Shown in pieces: positions 21,970 to 26,932 of a stretch of DNA of 26,932 nt. The stretch covers positions 1 to 26,932 of IMG/VR virus record IMGVR_UViG_3300032893_000246; one strand, given 5' to 3'. Position 1 is the first letter of the stretch, and every line of letters begins with the position of its first letter. The translations under genes and the position numbers were made by a program. The DNA is from a virus. The notes under the pieces are model-generated. The model was not told where the DNA came from. It made no database searches and saw only the letters and a program-made list of their open reading frames with translations.

Positions 21970-21991
21970 TCGCCTGGGCCTGCTGTATCGT
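21963..21991 (+). promoter_or_regulatory. Rightward early promoter
   Basis: TTGACA at 21963-21968, a 17-bp spacer and TATCGT at 21986-21991. The -35 is perfect and the -10 matches 4 of 6. It lies 45 bp before the first rightward gene. O2 overlaps the -35. Sigma-70 type, by consensus only. Confidence 0.7.
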
Positions 21992-22035
21992 TAGATCCGT
22001 CGCTGCACTCCGCAGCCTGTACCTGAGAGGGAGCT

Positions 22036-22269
22036 ATGAGCAATCTGAAAAAAGGCCAGCACGTTGCAATCATCAATTGCACAGTTGGCGGGACTTTCTT
22101 CGTTGAAGGGTTTGCCACAATTGTTGGGGAACCGAAGCCGATCGACGAACAGCAGCGCGTCCGGTTTGATACTGGATATCGTCAAGTCGTTGAGCGTTTT
22201 GTTGACATCGAAGCGCAAGCTGATCCGCATGAGTATGTCAGTCTGCTAAACAGTCGGAGCAAGTCATGA
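22036..22269 (+). CDS. First rightward early protein, unknown function
   Basis: A 77-residue protein starting at ATG 22036 behind GAGAGGGAG. N-terminal KKGQHVAIINCTVGGTFFVE looks like a small beta-barrel, with further strands (EGFATIVGEP, RVRFDTGY). No motif is assigned. It is the first gene after the operator-controlled rightward promoter and is followed by four more small genes in coupled order. In many temperate phages this place holds regulatory or anti-host proteins; nothing here proves that. Confidence 0.7.
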   Translation: MSNLKKGQHVAIINCTVGGTFFVEGFATIVGEPKPIDEQQRVRFDTGYRQVVERFVDIEAQADPHEYVSLLNSRSKS

Positions 22270-22448
22270 ACACCAAACGCACGCACCAGCCCGCAATCTA
22301 CTGGAAAGCCCGGCAATTGGCCTCTGACGCGATCCGGGAGCGCCGGAATACCAAACCACGCACTGACCGGCACGCGGCCCTGGCGCTCATTGCAGAGGCT
22401 GAGGCGCGGTTGGAAGCGCAGACCATCGTGTTTCCTGTCTTCCGCTGA
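22266..22448 (+). CDS. Small basic hypothetical protein
   Basis: A 60-residue protein whose ATG overlaps the previous stop (ATGA). It is Arg/Ala-rich and probably all helical (KARQLASDAIRERRNTK, ALALIAEAEARLEAQ). No motif is recognised. Overlap and direction place it in the early rightward operon. Confidence 0.6.
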   Translation: MNTKRTHQPAIYWKARQLASDAIRERRNTKPRTDRHAALALIAEAEARLEAQTIVFPVFR

Positions 22449-22456
22449 GGTCGCCA

Positions 22457-22611
22457 TGAACCGCAATCGCCCACCCGCCCTAGTGTTCCTGCTCGCCCAG
22501 GCACGTCTTACTATCGAAGCGGAGCACCTGACCGGCATTCGGATGCCGATCTTCGCCCACTTCGAGCTCCTGCAGATCCTCGACTGTGCGCGCCGGCTGA
22601 GGGCTGGATGA
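22457..22611 (+). CDS. Small hypothetical protein
   Basis: A 51-residue protein. I start at ATG 22457, behind GAGG; a longer frame reading back to 22390 would lie on the previous gene. The sequence is helical, with a hydrophobic N-terminus (PPALVFLLAQARLTIEAEH) and a C-terminal helix HFELLQILDCARRLRAG. It could be membrane-peripheral. Stop overlaps the next ATG. Confidence 0.55.
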
Positions 22612-22748
22612 TGCGCCCTCTGTTGCTGGCATTGCTGTGCATGTTCTGCTCCATCGTTGGCCTGGGGCTTGGCGATGGCTGGCTGGTATTGATCGGTCTT
22701 GTGGGGTCTGCACTGAACCTTGCTGCTTTCATGGGGGTGACACAATGA
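22608..22748 (+). CDS. Small membrane protein (two hydrophobic segments)
   Basis: A 46-residue protein, start ATGATG at 22608/22611 overlapping the previous TGA. Nearly all hydrophobic: residues 4-21 (LLLALLCMFCSIVGLGLG) and 25-43 (WLVLIGLVGSALNLAAFMG) make two likely transmembrane helices separated by a short Gly/Asp turn. No charged tail beyond the start. Its stop overlaps the next gene's ATG. Small two-helix proteins in early operons may alter the host membrane, but no holin or exclusion function can be claimed. Confidence 0.6.
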   Translation: MMRPLLLALLCMFCSIVGLGLGDGWLVLIGLVGSALNLAAFMGVTQ

Positions 22749-22951
22749 GCTTGACCCGTACTGACTGGCTGATGATCGCCAAAACTCTGCGCGATACGAA
22801 GCCGGCTGACGTTGTGGGGCCTGATTATCGCAGGCAATGGGAAATTGACTGCGAAGCTCTTGCCGATGTGTTAGAGGCCAACGCCGAGCGCCAGTGGCAG
22901 AAGTTCGACGCCGGCAGATTTTTAAGGGACTGCGGCTATACGTCAGACTAG
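22745..22951 (+). CDS. Last rightward early protein, unknown function
   Basis: A 68-residue protein starting at ATG 22745 (ATGA overlap) behind GGGGGTGA. Sequence is helical and charged (TRTDWLMIAKTLRDTKPADV, YRRQWEIDCEALADVLEANA), ending AGRFLRDCGYTSD. The pattern is one I recall from small phage early proteins without known function. A longer frame to 22637 overlaps the membrane gene and lacks an RBS. Confidence 0.65.
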   Translation: MSLTRTDWLMIAKTLRDTKPADVVGPDYRRQWEIDCEALADVLEANAERQWQKFDAGRFLRDCGYTSD

Positions 22952-23040
22952 CGCTCTCTCAGCAACCAGGCCAGCTATGTGTTATTAGTTGCACAATCGG
23001 ACACGTCACCGACCGCTGACGAAATAAACGGAGAAACGAC

Positions 23041-23088
23041 ATGCGAAGTACGAACGATGTCCTGTATTTTATTGAAATGAGCATCTGA
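23041..23088 (+). CDS. Possible 15-residue micro-ORF
   Basis: ATG 23041 follows GGAGAAACGAC, a good Shine-Dalgarno spacing, and reads MRSTNDVLYFIEMSI then TGA. It lies between the last rightward gene and the terminator. The good RBS on such a short frame may mark a leader peptide or a remnant. It cannot be told from chance without expression data. Confidence 0.25.
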   Translation: MRSTNDVLYFIEMSI

Positions 23089-23123
23089 TTCGGCGGCACG
23101 CTTTTCAACTCAACCGAAACCAA

Positions 23124-23148
23124 GGCCCGCTATATGCGGGCCTTTTTT
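23124..23148 (+). terminator. Rho-independent terminator of the rightward operon
   Basis: GGCCCGC-TATAT-GCGGGCC, a perfect 7-bp GC-rich stem with a 5-nt loop, followed directly by six T. It closes the rightward unit just before the convergent leftward early genes end. Confidence 0.93.
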
Positions 23149-23174
23149 GTTGCTCCTGTTGGTTCTACTGATTT

Positions 23175-23270
23175 CTACGGATACTGCTGAAAAAACGCCC
23201 AGACCATGAGCGCTATCACTATGACGCAGCCGATCCCTATGCAGTCGCCGATGGAGCGAGGTCCTTTCAT
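23175..23270 (-). CDS. Micro membrane protein, 31 residues
   Basis: ATG 23270 lies 2 nt after the stop of the PP-loop gene, with GGAG at the right distance upstream. Sequence MKGPRSIGDCIGIGCVIVIA then LMVWAFFQQYP: a basic start and a single hydrophobic segment (about 8-27), so a small inner-membrane protein with N-terminus likely inside. Last gene of the leftward early operon. No function is known. Confidence 0.6.
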   Translation of the reverse strand: MKGPRSIGDCIGIGCVIVIALMVWAFFQQYP

Positions 23271-23272
23271 GG

Positions 23273-24100
23273 TCAAACTCCACACATTCCTTCGCACTCG
23301 TTCTGGAATCCGAGAGGATCGAATAGTGTTTGCTGCCCCATGTCCTCGGCCGAGCGCAGATCGACCTCTTCCAGTGGCTTGCAGGATCGGTGCAGGTAGA
23401 TGTCTGCATCCATGCCACGCGCGGCCCGTACTGGCGCATCGCCCCTCAACGCGCGGTCGACTTCGACCGCGCTGTTCCACGACTCTGGATCGTTAATTTT
23501 CATATCCCGCCACATTGCATCATCGTGATACGGGCAAAACGTACAGGCTGACTTCGCCGGCTTGGGGTAGCCTCTAGCCAGCATCCAGTCCAGGCAATGC
23601 TGCCGAGTCATCCGAAGCTCGATCAGTGGCCAGCGATTCTGAATGTATGGCTTGCCGGAATCCTTCATGCGCCCTATTTCATCAAGGCTGATACCGATAA
23701 GCTGCTCGGCCAAAACCACATCGCGCGGGCCGCGTTGTCCAGGCGCGAGTCCACATAGCTCGCGCGCCTTGCGCTGTAGCGGCTCGATCTTGTATTCCCG
23801 CGTGCACTGCCGGCGGGTCATTCCAACGCTTCCGGAAAACGCGGTGAAAGCTGGGATCGAGGCGACTCGCCCCGGTTCCAGGGAAAGCAGATCGTCTCGC
23901 AGGTTTCCTGCACTGACGCGGTGAACTGGAAAGGTCAACTGCGTTTCCAGCCAGTCGAGCCATTCATAAACCTTCCGCGGCTCCGATCCGGTGTCAGCGA
24001 AGATCGCTGCATCGACTTGATAACCAAGTGCGCCCGTTGAGGCCATGAGCGCCAGCGTGCTGCTCTGGACGCCGGCACCAAGGGATAGAACCCTGATCAT
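23273..24100 (-). CDS. PP-loop / PAPS-reductase-like ATP pyrophosphatase
   Basis: A 275-residue protein with a PP-loop-like SLGAGVQSSTLALMA at 6-20, Cys99 in RRQCTREYKIEP, GISLDEIGRM (137-145), and SACTFCPYHDDAMWRDM with Cys186 and Cys189, the pattern of phage PAPS-reductase/FAD-synthetase-like proteins. The C-terminus has a further Cys pair (CEGMCGV). Such enzymes adenylate a substrate and then replace the AMP, often with sulfur; in phages the substrate is not established and sulfation, nucleic-acid thiolation or anti-defence roles are possible. Cys residues could hold an Fe-S cluster. ATGA overlap with the RuvC-like gene, so it is in the replication operon. Confidence 0.8.
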   Translation of the reverse strand: MIRVLSLGAGVQSSTLALMASTGALGYQVDAAIFADTGSEPRKVYEWLDWLETQLTFPVHRVSAGNLRDDLLSLEPGRVASIPAFTAFSGSVGMTRRQCTREYKIEPLQRKARELCGLAPGQRGPRDVVLAEQLIGISLDEIGRMKDSGKPYIQNRWPLIELRMTRQHCLDWMLARGYPKPAKSACTFCPYHDDAMWRDMKINDPESWNSAVEVDRALRGDAPVRAARGMDADIYLHRSCKPLEEVDLRSAEDMGQQTLFDPLGFQNECEGMCGV

Positions 24101-24606
24101 GACCGCCCCGGCCCGGCAGCCTCTGTCAGCTCCCCCCAGATGGCCAGCAGCGCCGCATCAGCCCGGCCGATGTCCTTCTTCCGGGTCAGCAGCGATGCAG
24201 CCGCTGGGAGCCGCTGCGTGGCTACCGTGCGGGCTACGTCCTTGTCTTGGCCGGTGAGCTGAAATGTCCGCTTCCACTTTGAAGGATGCACGAGGACGAT
24301 CGCGATGCCCAGAGTTCCGAATACGCCCTGGATCACGCCGTAGCCTTCCCCAAAGCGGAACATGCCGGAGACGCCCTGGCCCTTCATCGCGTGGACCTGC
24401 TCCAGAATGGCGACCTCTGCGGCTCCGGGATGGTTGGCCCGCACTTCCCGGACCTGCGTTGCCAGCTCAACGGCGTTGATCTGGTTGCCGCCAGCTGGCC
24501 GGGGAATCGTGGGCATGTCGATGAATCGGTCGAAGCAGCCATCAGCCAGCACAGCAAGCGCGCCTGTCTGTCCAGGGTCTATGCCATAGGTGAGTCTCAA
24601 GGTCAC
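24097..24606 (-). CDS. RuvC-like Holliday junction resolvase
   Basis: A 169-residue protein of the RuvC/RNase H fold: Asp10 in TYGIDPGQTGALAV, Glu69 in EVAILEQVHAM, then VHPSKWKR and KKDIGRADAALLA with Asp145/Asp150 as the last acidic pair. These residues bind the two metals. Phage versions resolve branched DNA before packaging. The start is GTG 24606 behind GGGGGTGA; the ATG one base over is followed by a stop. Length is near normal (about 160-175). Confidence 0.9.
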   Translation of the reverse strand: MTLRLTYGIDPGQTGALAVLADGCFDRFIDMPTIPRPAGGNQINAVELATQVREVRANHPGAAEVAILEQVHAMKGQGVSGMFRFGEGYGVIQGVFGTLGIAIVLVHPSKWKRTFQLTGQDKDVARTVATQRLPAAASLLTRKKDIGRADAALLAIWGELTEAAGPGRS

Positions 24607-24609
24607 ATG

Positions 24610-24771
24610 TCACCCCCTTGGTGTTGGTTTGAAATCCCGGCACCACGTCTTGTGTGGCTTGGAGTAGTTGGAACCGCAGTGCGGGCAGCCTGCAAAGCGC
24701 TTCACGGTGTCGTTCCGGATCACTTCTCTGATCGGCGGCACGATGGGCGGTCTGTTAGGCAAGTTGGTCAT
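24610..24771 (-). CDS. Small zinc-ribbon-like protein
   Basis: A 53-residue protein. I start at ATG 24771, which overlaps the upstream stop (ATGA) and has GGAAGAG before it. Contains CPHCGSNYSKPHKTWC (29-44), a Cys-x2-Cys ... His-x3-Cys set able to bind one zinc. Small zinc proteins next to resolvases often bind DNA or partner proteins, but the role is not known. Confidence 0.6.
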   Translation of the reverse strand: MTNLPNRPPIVPPIREVIRNDTVKRFAGCPHCGSNYSKPHKTWCRDFKPTPRG

Positions 24772-24956
24772 CTCTTCCTGCCTTTGGCCAGTCTGGCCCT
24801 TACCCATTTCTCGGTTTCCATCATGTCTTCGCTGAGGACGATCCAGCCTGGTCCGGAGGTGTCCCATTCGTCCTCTCGATCTCGCTGATCCACTTTCTCA
24901 GCTGGGCGAATGCGTACTGCCGGTCGATCGGGCTTAGGTTTTCCAGGCAGCGCCAT
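24768..24956 (-). CDS. Small hypothetical protein overlapping its neighbour
   Basis: A 62-residue protein with a basic, Pro-rich N-terminus and a C-terminal helix (DTSGPGWIVLSEDMMETEKW). Its end couples to the next gene by ATGA, which supports it, but 136 nt of it overlap the gene at 24821-24991 in another frame. A later internal start (ATG near 24824, directly at that gene's stop) would give only about 18 residues, so at least one of the two overlapping frames may be non-coding. Confidence 0.45.
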   Translation of the reverse strand: MALPGKPKPDRPAVRIRPAEKVDQRDREDEWDTSGPGWIVLSEDMMETEKWVRARLAKGRKR

Positions 24957-24991
24957 AATGGATACACCGCTATTGCGAGTTCTTCTGACAT
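24821..24991 (-). CDS. Small hypothetical protein
   Basis: A 56-residue protein; start ATG 24991 behind AGAGGGTGAC. Sequence SEELAIAVYPLWRCLENLSP then IDRQYAFAQLRKWISEIERT looks like two amphipathic helices with aromatic residues, coding-like in composition. It overlaps the HTH gene's end by 22 nt. No function. Frame back to 25099 rejected as it lacks a start signal. Confidence 0.55.
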   Translation of the reverse strand: MSEELAIAVYPLWRCLENLSPIDRQYAFAQLRKWISEIERTNGTPPDQAGSSSAKT

Positions 24992-25167
24992 GTCACCCTC
25001 TGCCCGCGTGGGCCGTATTTCCATGTGCGGATGGTGTTGCGCGGGATTCCCATGCCGGCCGCTACCGCGCTTTGCTTGTAGCCTCGTTTCAACAACCACA
25101 GCGCTCGTTTTACCTCTGCATCTGTGTACTCCCGCTTTCCGTTTCGCGGCTTGTGGGCGGCGGCCAT
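24970..25167 (-). CDS. Small helix-turn-helix DNA-binding protein
   Basis: A 65-residue protein with a basic N-terminus and TDAEVKRALWLLKRGYKQSA followed by VAAGMGIPRNTIRTWKYG, a full HTH where the second helix starts near GIPRNTIRTW. ATG 25167 lies one base after the TAA of the upstream gene. Size and motif fit a small regulator or excisionase-like protein in the replication operon. The recognition site is not known. Confidence 0.75.
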   Translation of the reverse strand: MAAAHKPRNGKREYTDAEVKRALWLLKRGYKQSAVAAGMGIPRNTIRTWKYGPRGQRVTCQKNSQ

Positions 25168-25168
25168 G

Positions 25169-25561
25169 TTAGTGCTCTCTCGCTGCTGCCATTACTGCTG
25201 ATTTGAAGGCCGGGAAGTGCTCGAACTGATCCGGGCGCATTCCAAGCTCCTTGCCCTTTGCTTCGATGCCGGCCGCTGTCTCCGACCAGTGACGCGACGC
25301 CTGTTCGATCTGCTGCGCGGTCGGCAGGTTGACTTCAAATTCGTCGGTCCAGCGTTCGCCCCGGAGCCATGTCGCCGGCAAAGGCACAAATTGCTTGCGA
25401 TCCGGGGTCCAGTTGTTTCCGACGATGGCTCGCTTGATGGCGTCCAGAAGCTCGGGAAGCGGCGGCCTAACGTCCTTGGTCTGCTGCCATGCCTTGTAGG
25501 CGTCCTTGCGAGCCTCGTGGCGCGGGTAAGCCGAATAGAACTGCAAGAATTCAGGGTCCAT
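25169..25561 (-). CDS. Replication protein, helicase-loader (DnaT-like) type
   Basis: A 130-residue protein. I start at ATG 25561, sharing a base with the upstream TAA (TAATG), because the family begins near FLQFYSAYPRHEARKDAYKA. Another typical segment is FVPLPATWLRGERWTDEF. In phage replication modules this pattern marks a C-terminal DnaT/helicase-loader-like domain that brings host helicase to the origin. A winged-helix N-terminal domain found in longer relatives is missing, so it may need a partner. The frame to 25633 is a longer alternative. Confidence 0.6.
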   Translation of the reverse strand: MDPEFLQFYSAYPRHEARKDAYKAWQQTKDVRPPLPELLDAIKRAIVGNNWTPDRKQFVPLPATWLRGERWTDEFEVNLPTAQQIEQASRHWSETAAGIEAKGKELGMRPDQFEHFPAFKSAVMAAAREH

Positions 25562-26145
25562 TAGTCCCACCCCATGCATCCGCAATAGAAATTGTCGAAC
25601 TCTTGAGGCCCTTTCGGAGTGAACGCGCTGCACTTGATGGTCGGCCTCGTTGGAACTATGGAAGTGACTTCAGCGCTGAATACCTCGACCTGAGAATGAT
25701 GTTTACCCGTCTGCTTCCGGTAAAAATCAGCGTGATGTTCGGCAACGGCTTTGGCGTCAGCCTCTTCGCAATTGAAGTCCTTCGCAACATCCTCTTCATG
25801 CCGCTCGATCTTGTACCAGCGTCGGACAAGGTGAATAGTTGCGCGCCAGCGAGGAAGATGAGCAACCTTAGCGTAACCGCATTTGCAAATATCAGTAGCC
25901 TCTCGGCTACCCTCTCCGCGAAACTCAAAGAATGCGAGGTTAAAACTTGACGGCTTTTTCGCGTGACCATGCGGCAAGTATGAGCATTGCGCAAAGCGGC
26001 CGTTAAGATCCGGTACACTTTCGGCCGGCTCAAAGCAGTCATGTATTACGCAGCACGGCCGCATCTGTGCTTCAGTCTCTCCGGCTTTGCGGCCTATTCC
26101 TTGGGCAACGCATCCGCATTTCATCAAAACGGCTTCTCTGCTCAT
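25561..26145 (-). CDS. Cys-rich hypothetical protein with CxC pairs
   Basis: A 194-residue protein from ATG 26145 (ATGA overlap, GAGGTGAC upstream). Cys occurs in pairs: CGC at 10-12, CC at 31-32, CVIHDC ending at 37, ICKCGYAKVAHLP near 86-98 and a C-terminal FYCGCMGWD. The CKCG...H set resembles a zinc- or Fe-S-binding knot. No catalytic motif. It lies at the start of the replication operon. The repeated CxC arrangement is unusual; function unknown. Confidence 0.65.
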   Translation of the reverse strand: MSREAVLMKCGCVAQGIGRKAGETEAQMRPCCVIHDCFEPAESVPDLNGRFAQCSYLPHGHAKKPSSFNLAFFEFRGEGSREATDICKCGYAKVAHLPRWRATIHLVRRWYKIERHEEDVAKDFNCEEADAKAVAEHHADFYRKQTGKHHSQVEVFSAEVTSIVPTRPTIKCSAFTPKGPQEFDNFYCGCMGWD

Positions 26146-26414
26146 TTGTCACCTCTCCAAATTCTCAGTCCGCGAAGCAACTGATCGGCCTCGACGCGCC
26201 GTCGTTTTGCGGACATTTTCTCTTGCTTAGTTGTCTCGAAAATTCTCTTATGCTCAGGAGGAATGACAGAACCTTCCACCTCGTCAATCCATCCAGCGAC
26301 CGGCGGCCACTTCACACCGATTGCAGCCAGTTGGACACGGTTCCAACCACCTCTACCAGTCTTGAACTGATGTACCCACTCCTTAGTAACCATGAAGCTG
26401 TTTAAGCTGTTCAT
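26142..26414 (-). CDS. Small hypothetical protein, early operon
   Basis: A 90-residue protein from ATG 26414 behind GGAAATCT. Segments NSFMVTKEWVHQFKTGRGGW and TKQEKMSAKRRRVEADQLLR suggest an alpha/beta N-terminus and a basic helical C-terminus. A possible nucleic-acid-binding role is only suggested by charge. Stop overlaps the Cys-rich gene's ATG. Confidence 0.65.
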   Translation of the reverse strand: MNSLNSFMVTKEWVHQFKTGRGGWNRVQLAAIGVKWPPVAGWIDEVEGSVIPPEHKRIFETTKQEKMSAKRRRVEADQLLRGLRIWRGDK

Positions 26415-26593
26415 AGATTTCCTTTGGTGGGGGTTGTGTTTGGGCAGCTCTCCACCTGCCGGTTAAGGCATGTAGAGAGCCGTTTCCCCCGGAGCCGGGC
26501 CGGAATGGGCAGCAAAGCTTTCCCAAAGCTACTTTGCAGCGTGCCCAGACTGTTGTCGGCTGCTAGGGAACCGACCCTCCGCGCTCTAGGCAT
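26411..26593 (-). CDS. Small basic protein, possible first gene of the leftward operon
   Basis: A 60-residue protein from ATG 26593 behind GGGGAGTTT, which is a better start than a longer reading back to 26659. Basic and Ser/Leu-rich (MPRARRVGSLAADNSLGTLQ, PARLRGKRLSTCLNRQ). Stop TGA overlaps the next ATG (ATGA). No domain; if this is not a gene, the leftward operon starts at 26414. Confidence 0.5.
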   Translation of the reverse strand: MPRARRVGSLAADNSLGTLQSSFGKALLPIPARLRGKRLSTCLNRQVESCPNTTPTKGNL

Positions 26594-26689
26594 AAACTCC
26601 CCACGCTGGGCGCTTGGATTGCTTTCGCCCACAACCAGCCGTTGCAGAAGGTGGTCCAAGACTCACGGCCGGACTGAGATAAGCGGGGA

Positions 26690-26718
26690 TTGACACAGAA
26701 GGGACGTATCCCTGTAAA
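26690..26718 (+). promoter_or_regulatory. Strong rightward promoter without a following gene
   Basis: TTGACA at 26690-26695, 17-bp spacer, TGTAAA at 26713-26718. Perfect -35, -10 matches 4 of 6. No start codon with RBS follows before the terminator at 26774. The spacer holds an AGGGA-CGTA-TCCCT palindrome (26700-26713), 5-bp arms, a possible operator different from the CAAC-N4-GTTG sites. Confidence 0.65.
26700..26713. promoter_or_regulatory. Operator-like palindrome AGGGA-N4-TCCCT
   Basis: Perfect 5-bp arms with 4-nt centre, fully inside the promoter spacer at 26690-26718. It suggests that a repressor or activator sits on this promoter. Confidence 0.45.
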
Positions 26719-26724
26719 CTACAC

Positions 26725-26807
26725 CCGCGAACCTCAGACCCTCGCAATGTAGCACCCGGTTCCATCCGGCACAAGCCCGACAGCTTCCCCAGCTGTTCGG
26801 GCTTTTT
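26725..26807 (+). ncRNA. Candidate phage small RNA (about 80 nt)
   Basis: A rightward promoter and a strong terminator about 80 nt apart frame a stretch with no coding potential (an ATG at 26746 is followed at once by a stop). The layout matches short regulatory RNAs of phages. The transcript would run antisense to the leader of the leftward operon or to the end of the gene at 26807. The ends are predicted from promoter and T-tract only. Confidence 0.4.
26774..26807 (+). terminator. Rho-independent terminator, rightward
   Basis: AGCCCGA-CAGCT, a TCCCC loop, AGCTG-T-TCGGGCT: a 12-bp stem with one bulge, then five T. The last T touch the stop of the leftward partial gene, so the hairpin is shared between converging units; on the minus strand no T-tract follows. 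Confidence 0.88.
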
Positions 26808-26932
26808 CATTTCACACCGACAAAGATTGCCGGCGGTCTCGGCATTTCAAGGTCCGTCGATCTCCACAAATGCAGGCAGTGCGGGTGATTATTGATGTAC
26901 TCTGATTTCGGTGGATGGTATTGCACAACGCA
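26807..26932 (-). CDS. Partial phage protein, C-terminus only
   Basis: Open from the window edge to TGA at 26807-26809, 41 codons. It reads VVQYHPPKSEYINNHPHCLH then LWRSTDLEMPRPPAIFVGVK, a coding-like composition with many His, Pro and Trp residues and resembling the C-terminus of a small phage protein I cannot name. The start lies outside the window. Its end abuts the rightward terminator. Confidence 0.55.
   Translation of the reverse strand, partial: CVVQYHPPKSEYINNHPHCLHLWRSTDLEMPRPPAIFVGVK

Noticed and set aside
22182-22745. 187-codon minus-strand frame across the rightward early genes
   Set aside because: The plus strand has five coupled genes with RBSs, a promoter and a terminator; the minus frame has none.
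23110-23439. 109-codon minus-strand frame at the end of the PP-loop gene
   Set aside because: Overlaps the enzyme out of frame and runs across the rightward terminator with no start signal.
1-26932. tRNA, rRNA, CRISPR, IS element, integrase, holin/endolysin
   Set aside because: Nothing recognisable in the window; lysis and integration genes, if present, lie outside.

Overview
The window is a piece of a tailed double-stranded DNA phage (or prophage) genome with a short-tail (podovirus) virion module. The gene order terminase large subunit, portal, Bbp19-like protein, scaffold, major capsid protein, T7 gp11-like tail protein resembles the Bordetella BPP-1-like group of podoviruses. The high GC content, proteobacterial-looking ribosome binding sites and very dense ATGA/GTGA/TGATG stop-start overlaps suggest a proteobacterial host. 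No rRNA, tRNA, CRISPR array or insertion sequence was seen. Both ends cut through genes.

Layout. (1) 1-14600, leftward: virion and packaging genes. From right to left these are a small-terminase-like protein, three tiny basic proteins, two virion proteins including an SGNH-hydrolase tail protein, an HNH endonuclease, an intein-containing conserved protein, TerL, portal, Bbp19-like, scaffold, major capsid, accessory virion proteins, a gp11-like tail protein, and a partial tail protein cut by the window edge. (2) 14859-21545, leftward: an operon for nonulosonic (sialic-acid-like: pseudaminic or legionaminic type) sugar synthesis. It holds a PseB/CapD-type dehydratase, a very short DegT aminotransferase, a CMP-sugar synthetase, the pseudaminic-associated methylase, a WbpG-type amidotransferase, HisF, a GNAT acetyltransferase and NeuB, with an HNH gene and small proteins between them. 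(3) 21717-22951: a Cro-like repressor (59 aa) diverges from a rightward promoter and five small rightward genes. Two CAAC-N4-GTTG operators lie in the gap, and a clear terminator ends the rightward unit. (4) 23175-26593, leftward: early/replication genes, including a helicase-loader-like protein, HTH protein, RuvC-like resolvase, PP-loop (PAPS-reductase-like) enzyme and a micro membrane protein. (5) 26690-26807: a rightward promoter and terminator with no gene between them, a candidate small RNA.

Three points need special reading. The major capsid gene is split: a 28-nt first exon is separated from the rest by a 936-nt group I intron carrying a LAGLIDADG homing endonuclease gene; P1, P7 and P10 pairings can be read directly. 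A conserved phage protein beside TerL carries a 262-residue intein. The sugar operon encodes most of a nonulosonic-acid pathway in reduced form: NeuB lacks its SAF domain, the aminotransferase is half length, and HisF is present without HisH.

How the parts may work together (inference): Cro controls the divergent control region; the leftward transcript carries sugar genes ahead of packaging and virion genes, so the phage would remodel the host surface glycan or supply an activated sugar during infection. The tail SGNH hydrolase may act on acylated surface sugar. The sugar linkage to phage biology is not proven by the sequence.
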